NCBI GenBank assembly: GCA_036426205.1
Contig: CM071571.1
Location: 117,539,706 to 117,603,705, forward strand
From: Ascaphus truei
Taxonomy: Eukaryota > Chordata > Amphibia > Anura > Ascaphidae
Direction of reading: 5' to 3'
Length of the DNA stretch: 64,000 nucleotides
Positions 57,342-64,000 of the stretch are shown here, piece by piece (within the stretch, counting starts at the first letter, position 1; every line of letters starts with the position of its first letter). The notes beneath the pieces are model-generated. The model did no database searches and was not told the DNA's origin. It saw nothing but the letters and a program-made list of their open reading frames with translations. The position numbers and the translations under genes were made by a program.

Positions 57342-57365
57342 ATTGGCTGTGCCTCTGTATATCAA
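57342..57365 (+). promoter_or_regulatory. CCAAT-type (ATTGG) and TATA boxes in PLE LTR
   Basis: ATTGG at 57342-57346 and TGTATATCAA at 57356-57365. The TATA box begins about 35 nt before ribozyme stem I, so the predicted start site lies just before or within the ribozyme. Confidence 0.55.
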
Positions 57366-57391
57366 GCAGGCCAGCCACTAACAGGCACCAA

Positions 57392-57445
57392 AGACTCCTG
57401 AGGAAGCTATTAAGCGAAACGCAGAAGTTTACTTGCGTTGAGTCT
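57392..57445 (+). ncRNA. Hammerhead ribozyme, right arm
   Basis: Stem I AGACTC (57392-57397) with GAGTCT (57440-57445), core CTGAGGA (57398-57404), stem II GCT/AGC (57406-57408 and 57413-57415), GAAA (57416-57419), stem III ACGCA/TGCGT closing at T57438, triplet GTT, predicted cleavage after 57439. The left arm has the same fold with one base fewer in stem II. Hammerheads in PLE LTRs are an established family trait. Confidence 0.93.
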
Positions 57446-57988
57446 CTGGTTCCTGTTTTATAGCAGCTTGCTGTGCCCGCAGTGTGACGCAGTCACGTGG
57501 TGCCGAATACTGGTGGAGAGAATCTAACCCGGAAGTCCTGCGGAGGCTGACAGTGGAGGAAGCGCCGGCGCAGCCTGACCCCCTGCAGCAGTCACTACGC
57601 ATACAGGTTATCTCTCCCACAATGGACAAAGACTAAGCTCTATTTCCATTGCCTGATTTCTGGGGCTTGATTGTAAGTTCCCACTGCATCCGTGTGCCTC
57701 CTGATGTCTTTTACTAAACCTTTTTTTTATCGTTTTCTACATTTGTGTGGCCATTCTTGATTTCAACCACTGTGTCATGTGTACACCTGATCATATTCCA
57801 GCTTCTTACCCCATAGGACTATAGCAGTGGCTATCTGGTTACATTTTGTTTTTATCCACTGTGTATGTCCCCATTCCCAGTTTTAATATTTCTTTACCCT
57901 ACAGGATTGCACTATCATTTGTGTTATTGTTTTGTCTCCTCATATGTCCATCCTGGTGTATGCGCTCCCTGACTTCTGGACATTGCAA

Positions 57989-59066
57989 CTATATAAGGAT
58001 CTATAAGGAAGATCCATTGAAGGTCGAGCTGCAAACTGGCACTGGTTGTGTATCATTTCATTCTATATTTTGCATTCACTATACTGTATTATTTCCTCCT
58101 ATCTGAAACACTCGCAGGAGCGCCTGGTGATTTTTGTGTCTTTGCTGTGTAGTATATTATGATTTTTTACATCATGCTAGAGTAATGTTTTCTTACTCTA
58201 GAGTACATATCACAACTGGCTAGAAATGTATTAGAAGTCAGCATGAGTGGGTGGATTGCTTTATTTGAATACTAAATGGGAACACAAATTGGATTTTAAA
58301 ATGCCAAACCAATTTAGGTTGGTTATTTGACTCTTGGAAACAGTTGCTAGGTATTTTTGATTTGCAATGGATGATTGCATTCTTTGTTTTGGACTTTTCT
58401 TCAAGCATTGTATTTTTATGGGGGGGGGGTATGTGGAAGAAACTTTCTTGGTGCCATCTGTATTTTTTCCTGTTATCTCATTTCCTATATATTTATAAAA
58501 GCATGCTTGATATACAGATGCACATACTGTTATTAGAGAGTACACACACTTTTCTGTCTATTTTTAACTATATGACCCTTACTTATGAGAAGAAAAACAG
58601 ATAGTATTTAACAAAATAAGTTGTCAGATTTGGCTGTAGCAGTGGGGCTTTATTGGCTTTTGTTGTGTTATTTTGATTACCCTTAAGTATACAGTATATA
58701 TTACACATTTTTGTAGCCGTTAGCAATCAGCAAGACATGGTTTGGCCACAGCTATCTGACCACTTGGGCTACTTAAGGGGTTAACATATTACAAAATGTA
58801 TAACGTTTAGCGAATTAACTTTTATCATGTACTATAGGGATGGGACTCAGAGTAGTGTCACATTATTTTAAGGTAACACGTTAATGAGTCTAATAGCATC
58901 GCCTTGTTTTTGCATATTATAAACAAAAGATATTATCACAAGTAAACGATGATAATAATAATGATATTGTAAGCTTTGTGCTTATGGTGTTTACTCCGGG
59001 ATACCTGATTTTTTAGTTAACCTCACATTATGTTCTCTAATTTAACAGACCTCACTGCCTCCCACA
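57989..59066. other. No gene recognised
   Basis: AT-rich. The first ~160 bp (CTATATAAGGATC to GGAGCGCCTGGTG) may be more of the PLE right end that the left arm lacks, which would place the true boundary near 58.15 kb. The rest is unassigned. Confidence 0.45.
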
Positions 59067-59070
59067 TTAA

Positions 59071-59207
59071 GGCCTCGTCCAGGGTGGAAACAGGGACGAT
59101 TCCTGGCCGGCTAGGAGCGCGCGTCTGGGGTTTTGCAGCCACGATGTCACAGAGCTGGTTCGCCCTCATTGGGCGCCCGCCCGCTCAGCGCCACCCTGGA
59201 CGAGGCC
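59071..59207. mobile_element. MITE with 17-bp perfect inverted ends
   Basis: GGCCTCGTCCAGGGTGG at 59071-59087 and CCACCCTGGACGAGGCC at 59191-59207. The left flank is TTAA and the right flank CTAA, suggesting a TTAA target (Kolobok or piggyBac type) with one change. 137 bp, non-coding. Confidence 0.82.
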
Positions 59208-59577
59208 TAAGGTGTAGAAATGTAAATGGGCTTGGGGAAACAATTTTTAGTTAAATAAAAATATGTCGTTTGCAGTGATTAAATCAAAGGAGAAGATATT
59301 CATTTATCTACAGCAGATTCCAGGTTTTACATCAGTAAATAGGTAAACATATATGTATTATGCTTTGTTGCTGCTGAAACTTTAACTTCTCTTACACAAG
59401 ATTTGTGCAGTAGTGATTAGAATGCAACCACATGGATATGGTAAGGTCAAGACCTAGTTATATTATGGCAACGTGTATTTAATCCCATAACTGTGATAAT
59501 TTTATTTTTCCACTGGATATTTTTTCTATTTTTTTACTACTAAACAAAATTAATTTTTATTGATTTTTTTTTTTTTA

Positions 59578-60745
59578 TGTAACGGGTATTCCCTGTGAAT
59601 ACAGACACTACTGATGCTGGGTATATCTGTATGGCTCTCAGGAGCCTAAGCCTCCTGAGAGGGGTACATACATATAATATCTCGTGGTGCAATGCCTCCA
59701 CCTGGGAGGGATCCCAACGGCGTGGGAGGAGGCCCTCGCAGGAAACAATCATGATAAGCACACGGGTGTAAAACAGGACTGGCTTTACTAAGCATATGCA
59801 AATAACTTATACTCTATACATATAATATTCGATACTAGTACTGGGGTAAGGTATGCATAACCCCGCTCCCACCACCGTGTATCCCCACACCGTGTCCACA
59901 GTATAACCCCCCCTTGTCCCTTGGTCAGCGCTGCCACTATGTGCGAGTACTCGTGTGGTGCACGTGCGTAACGTTACCTGCCAAGTGCGACGGCACCTGG
60001 GCGTTAAAGGTTCTTTGCAAAGGATCGGATGACCTTCCTGGCGATGTCCGGTTCCTCCAGGGAGATGATCGGTCAGGGCCTTCCACCCTTGGTACACTCC
60101 GCTCTCTCTCTGCGGAGGAGGCTTGATCCCAAGCCTCTAGATGGGAAGCGCAGCATCCGCTGTGTCCCTAACTAGCACTGCAATATATATTGGGGCAGGG
60201 TCCCTAACCTGGGGCCTGTCCCTGAAGCAATACAAACTACTGGGGCTCAGGGCTAACTGGGACCTAGGGGTCTGCTGGCCTAGTGCAGAGGGTCACTGAC
60301 CCTGCACCCTCACCTCCTTCCCCTAGCTTATCCTGGCACCGACTCGCTCTCTCAAAACCCCGCGAAATGTATCCATACTGTGAGCAAGGAGATACTGTAG
60401 CCCTATTGGCTCCCTGGCGTCACGTGGGGTCCCCAAAGGCTCATGGGACTTGTAGTCCCTGCTTAGAGCCCTCTCCTCATTGGTGGTGTTTTGCGCTCTT
60501 GTACTGCGCATGCATGAGCTAACAAGGGCCTCCCAGCGCATCGGCAGTCTGCGCATGCGCGAGGAATGATCATGGCGGCGCCCTGTGCTGTCGGGCTGCC
60601 GCAGAGCCTCCGGAGCACCGGAGCGCTCCCTGCTCGGCCCCCACACTCCAGAAACTCAGTCGGGTCTGCCGCTTGGCTCCGGCAGTAGAGATAACGAGGG
60701 GAGTGGGGTGGGGGGGGTCGCAGGGCAGAGCGGGACCCGGCTACA
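59578..60745 (-). repeat. 3' LTR of the Gypsy element
   Basis: On the minus strand it begins TGTAGCCGGG directly after a purine tract and ends CCCGTTACA, giving TG...CA ends and a length of 1168 bp. AATATATATTG near 60182-60193 may be the TATA box. The second LTR is outside the window, so the limits rest on the termini alone. Confidence 0.72.
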
Positions 60746-60755
60746 TCCTCCCCCT
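60746..60755 (-). promoter_or_regulatory. Polypurine tract
   Basis: AGGGGGAGGA on the minus strand, immediately before the LTR. In the family it primes plus-strand DNA synthesis. Confidence 0.72.
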
Positions 60756-61163
60756 GGTAAAAACCCCAAGTACCTCGCTTGAGACACATGACTTAACCAA
60801 CTAATAGTGATAGGTAAAGGAAAGGTTTCCTTAGAAACAGTGCTTCAGCGAAATGGGGTACAATGGCAATGGTTGCTCAAAAATGTAAATGAACAGGTTA
60901 GGACAAGGTTAATGAAGTAATACAGAGTATTGGACCCAGTTTTTTGCTGTCTCCCCCACTGCACCATGTTTCAATAAAGAAGAAATTTTAACCCTCTCAT
61001 TGCTGGTGTTGATCCCGTCGTTCAGCTGTGCTCCGCTGCTATCCTTGGATAATCTTCTATACACTTAACCAACTAATACACAGAAGTTATATAAAGAAAA
61101 TTTGCATGACATCATTATATAATAAAAATGCAACAATAAAATACAATCTTACACTCATCAGCT
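60756..61163 (-). other. Gypsy 3' untranslated region
   Basis: Between the last stop of the pol-derived frame and the purine tract. No motif seen. Confidence 0.6.
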
Positions 61164-61740
61164 CTATATCAGATTGTACATTTCATTGAACATCACAATG
61201 ATGGACTGCATTTTGCTGCGAGCCCACTGCTGAGCCTCATAATGGGGTGCCCCAATTTGGTCATAGGTTACCCGGTTTGGAGAGTACCTTACTCTTTGGC
61301 TCCTACAGAGCTGTTCTTCCGCAACTCGCTCTGGGGAGTAATAAGTACAGCCCTGAGGCTCAGCCTCTTCCCTTGAGGGGAGAAATGTCTCGGCACAGTC
61401 TCTGTTTGGCACAAAGCACGGGCTCTGTGGGTCCAAAGGCTGGCCTGTTGGTGCCACCTTAGTAGGCGTTGGCCTACGGGGCCCTTTACCCGTATCTCCT
61501 CCGGGAGATGCCCCTTCAGTGGAATTGTCCCTTTGAGAGGTTCCCTCCATAGGGTCTTCAGGAGTTTCAGAGTTGGTGTAGTTATTTACAGTCTCTTGAC
61601 CAATCTCTGAGAAATCGGACTCACCGTTCAGCGGTGTGGCCAGTATCTCTGCTTCTTCGTCTCCTACTTGTGGGATGGTGAGAAGATGATTACGATGTCA
61701 AACCTTTACCCGGCCTTCGGTGTCTTTGATGCGATAGACC
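61164..61740 (-). pseudogene. C-terminal tail of Gypsy pol
   Basis: Low-complexity Pro/Ser/Thr/Glu-rich frame (61164-61550 from its first Met, open further upstream) downstream of the integrase; no domain. It follows the VKV.HRNHLLTI stretch near 61.7 kb, in which a stop replaces one residue. Confidence 0.6.
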
Positions 61741-62149
61741 GGGAGGTCAGGCATCTATGACTCTACATCATATACACCATCTCTCCATCGGTCCGCCAAT
61801 TTATGTTTTCCGGGGACTGCCAGATTACGAAGTAACACAGCGTCCCCAGGACGTAGCTCCCGATACTTGACTTTATGGTCGTATCGTCTTTTGTTGCCGG
61901 CATTCAGTTTAGCTGTAGACTTCTCAGCCTGTTGGTAAGCTTGCTGCAAACTGTCCTTGAGTCTTTGTACATATTTGAAATGGGTAGCATTGTGTATCCC
62001 ATCCGTTGTTACTCGAAGACGTACATCTACTGGCAGTCTCGCCTCTTGCCCAAACAGTATGGAGAGAATCCAGTTGACTCATGGCGGGTACAGTTGTACG
62101 CGTGTACCAAAGCCTCCACGTGTCGACTCCATTCCATTTTCTGCGCACT
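61741..62149 (-). pseudogene. Integrase C-terminal part
   Basis: Frames 61924-62244 and 61755-61949 carry the family's C-terminal features: AYNCTRHESTGFSPY-type stretch (frame-shifted near 62.08 kb), AEKSTAKLNAGNKRRYDHKV, YRELRPGDAVLLRNL and LADRW-DGVY. At least two frameshifts. Confidence 0.82.
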
Positions 62150-62658
62150 CTACAGGGTTCCGAGCATGTCCAACAAGGTCCTATTAAATAGTTCTGGTAA
62201 AGCGTCTCCTTCGGGGTGGTACGGAGTCGTCCGCGATTTGGCAATATTCAACATTTTGAGTAATTCCCGGATCAGAGTGCTCTCAAAGTCTCGTCCTTGA
62301 TCTGAGTGAAGCCGGTATGGAAGACCGTAGTGAACGAAGTACTTCTCCCATAGTATTTTTGCCACTGTGATGGCTTTCTGGTCTTTCATGGGGAAGGCTT
62401 GAGCATATCGGGTGTAATGGTCCGTGATGACCAGCACGTTACATATTCCTAGGGTATCGGGCTCAATGCACAGAAAGTCCATACACACTAGGTCCATTGG
62501 GCCAGAACTCTTTAGGTGGCCCATGGGCGCTGCTCTCGTAGGCAAGGTCTTGCGTTGTATACACCGGGAACAACAGCGGCAGTGTTGCTCTACTGCTTCT
62601 CGCATTTTGGGCCAGAAGAAGCGGTCTCTGACCAACCCAAAGGTCTTCTCTACACTGA
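62150..62658 (-). pseudogene. Integrase zinc-finger end and catalytic core
   Basis: After the insertion point: VEKTFGLVRDRFFWPKMREA, the CRCCSRC cysteines of the HHCC finger, then the DDE core, with D in LVCMDFLCIE, D in LHSDQGRDFES and E in PEGDALPELFNRTL. All three acidic residues are visible. The core is intact, but the upstream half of the zinc finger is cut off by the insertion. Confidence 0.9.
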
Positions 62659-62962
62659 GAGAATGGAAACAAAAGAAAACAGCGCACAACGCCAAATAGT
62701 GAAGCAAATTCAACAATATATTATAGAATTAAAAAGGGGGTAATATATCTGCGTACATGAAAAAAGTTGGTAAAAGGCATGTAGTGTGTATCACACTGTT
62801 TACCACTCGGCAGCTGTTAGCTGTAGATTCAGGTGCTTGCTTCCCTCTGCTGCTGCAGCTCAGTTGATTCTGGGGCAGGACGTCAGTCTTTTCACTCCCA
62901 TGGGGATTTCCCTTCATGCAGCCAGGTTCAGCAGCTGGTACTGGGGCTCGGTGAAATCTGCT
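62659..62962. mobile_element. 304-bp insertion with 14-bp target duplication
   Basis: CTTCTCTACACTGA occurs on both sides (62645-62658 and 62963-62976), splitting the integrase zinc finger between HGHISVE and VEKTFG. Direct repeats of this length suggest LINE-type (target-primed) insertion. The insert has AAACAAAAGAAAACAGCGCAC at its left and no tRNA boxes that I can recognise, so the family is unknown. Confidence 0.82.
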
Positions 62963-62976
62963 CTTCTCTACACTGA

Positions 62977-63490
62977 TATGCCCATGTTCATCATGTAGAG
63001 ACTTCAATACCATATATCTTAAGTTTTGGGGTAGAACCAGTTGTCGCCTAGCAGGGTGGTCGTGATATTGTACTACCCTATAGAGCAAGCAATTGTCAAT
63101 TTCAAACTTGTCTACCTCACGCATTAGCAACGCGACCAGTTCTCTGGGAGCACATTTCAGTAGAGCTGGATTCTTCCTTTGAACAGCTTCCCGAATGATG
63201 CTGATTACCGGATCTCTCATTTGATAGTCCACTAGGTCTTTCCAACATATTACCTTGTCGTGAGTTATATTCATTCCTTTTGGATCACAGTAGGCTGCTG
63301 GGATAGCCTGCGACCGGCATCCTAAGGAATCTGCAACCCGTAGTTCTGAGAAGGCCACCTGATCATTGATGACGGCTGCTATGCTACACATTGCTCGCAT
63401 CCCTGGCCCCGGGATCTCTTCCCATTCATCATAATCGGGAGTAGCACTTAGTCCTGGTCGTCTGGATAGAGCGTCAGCTCCAATGTTCAA
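62977..63490 (-). pseudogene. RNase H end and integrase N-terminal zinc finger
   Basis: NIGADALSRRPG (the usual end of the RNase H/tether region), then a spacer, LLMREVDKFEIDNCLLYRVV, and HDEHGHISVE, the two His of the HHCC finger. Reading continues into the insertion at 62962, giving a false C-terminus. Confidence 0.88.
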
Positions 63491-64000
63491 AGGCCCCGGC
63501 TAATACTTCAGAGAGAATCTTTAATTACATAGAGTTGCTAGCCATCAGTGCCCTGCTGCATCCAATTTGGCAGAGGTATTGATGTACGTGAGGAGATTGT
63601 TATCCATCCTTACCTCAAACGTAACACCGTGAAGATAATCATGGAGTTTTTCCGTGATCGCCCATTTGAGAGCCAGGAACTCTAACTTGGTACAGGGTAC
63701 TTTTGTTCACTGGGGGTCAGACTGCAGCTGACGTAGGCTACAGGCCGAAGACCCTCAGGGTGCTTCTGATGTAAGACAGCGCCCAGTCCATTGAGACTGG
63801 CATCAACATGCAGAACGTATGGTTGTTCTGGATCAGCATACGCCAGCACTGGTGCTTTGGTCAGACTTTTCTTCAAGTTCAGGAAGGCCTGTTCACACTC
63901 GGGCGTCCACTTATTGCCAAACGGTTGACTGGCCGACGTGGCCTTCCTTCCTGTATCTTCGGGGTATATCTTCAAAAGATTGTTCAGGGGTTTAGCTCGA
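63491..64000 (-). pseudogene. RT-RNase H junction
   Basis: AKPLNNLLK, CEQAFLNLKKSLTKAPVLAYAD, then the RNase H start PYVLHVDASLNGLGAVLHQ and SEQKYPV. A one-base shift follows (63.68 kb). The continuation (KLEFLALKWAITEKLHDYLH, then MDNNLLTYI with its catalytic Asp) is in another frame with two stops. Truncated by the window edge. Confidence 0.88.

Larger units (their letters stand above)
52378..57988 (+). mobile_element. Penelope-like element with inverted ribozyme-bearing arms
   Basis: Central RT/GIY-YIG coding region (plus strand) between an inverted left arm (52378-54366) and a right arm (56435-57988). The arms match over about 1.55 kb and include the last ~95 codons of the endonuclease frame, the 3' UTR, the CCAAT and TATA boxes and the hammerhead ribozyme. 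Inverted or tandem LTR-like repeats are a known PLE trait. The left arm is longer only because of the duplication at the N gap. No target duplication was found at the outer edges. Confidence 0.93.
56435..57988 (+). repeat. Right arm (PLE LTR)
   Basis: Starts inside the GIY-YIG domain, passes the stop at 56716-56718 and continues through the 3' UTR, promoter boxes and ribozyme. Inverted match to 52378-54366. Confidence 0.92.
59578..64000 (-). mobile_element. Ty3/Gypsy retrotransposon, 3' half
   Basis: Minus strand order: end of RT, RNase H, HHCC zinc finger, integrase core, integrase C-terminal domain, purine tract, 3' LTR. This order (RT-RH-IN) defines Ty3/Gypsy. Gag, protease, most of RT and the 5' LTR lie beyond the window. 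Frameshifts, stops and an insertion make this copy non-functional. Confidence 0.92.

Noticed and set aside
60323..60789. GC-rich frames around 60.3-60.8 kb as a CpG-island first exon
   Set aside because: They lie inside the Gypsy LTR, whose boundaries and purine tract explain the region better.

Overview
The window looks like vertebrate nuclear DNA, most probably from a frog or another amphibian. This is inferred from the repeats: Penelope-like retroelements (PLEs) with hammerhead-type ribozymes, a MIR/V-SINE-like tRNA SINE, TA-flanked Tigger/pogo-like elements, a hAT-like MITE, a CR1/L2-type LINE tail and a Ty3/Gypsy element. I recognise no host protein-coding gene, tRNA, rRNA or CRISPR array. 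Nearly every long open frame is a transposon fragment or an artefact of simple repeats.

Layout. 1-8 kb: AT-rich DNA with a foldback MITE, a TG/CA microsatellite, a hAT-like MITE, a tRNA-SINE and GA-rich minisatellites (6.5-7.4 kb). 8.1-9.5 kb: a 406-bp tandem unit carrying a hammerhead ribozyme, with an inverted partial copy on the other side of a 418-bp Tigger-like MITE. 9.5-10.6 kb: a promoter-ribozyme unit. 10.7-44 kb: a very large duplication. Copy 1 (about 10.69-19.52 kb) is inverted relative to copy 2 (from about 20.33 kb), giving a palindrome with an ~0.8 kb centre. Copy 2 (20.83-32.43 kb) is followed head-to-tail by copy 3 (32.43-43.96 kb), with a period of about 11.6 kb. Each copy holds a 5'-truncated PLE, a Tigger-like element with a CACACTGCA-type minisatellite, and a block of modular repeats with acidic exon-like pieces. 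Copies 2 and 3 also hold a LINE tail, the 3' end of a second PLE with its ribozyme, and a small TA-flanked MITE. The copies differ mostly by single-base indels, so unpolished long-read sequence or mis-assembly must be considered.

44-52 kb: single-copy-looking DNA with MITEs, a variant ribozyme unit (45.9 kb) and divergent members of the modular repeat. 52.4-58.0 kb: the best-preserved element, a PLE with reverse transcriptase and GIY-YIG endonuclease, flanked by ~1.55 kb inverted arms that each carry a canonical hammerhead ribozyme. A 78-N gap lies inside the left arm. 59.6-64 kb: the 3' half of a minus-strand Ty3/Gypsy element (RNase H, integrase, 3' LTR), broken by frameshifts and by a 304-bp insertion with a 14-bp target duplication.

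The most interesting recurring theme is a promoter-ribozyme arrangement. At five places a TATA-like box lies about 25-35 nt upstream of a hammerhead-type motif, so the predicted transcript would begin almost at the ribozyme. Two of these motifs, and a third in the 406-bp repeat, have self-complementary stem III sequences that can fold properly only as dimers. One motif carries a paired C3/G8 to U3/A8 change.
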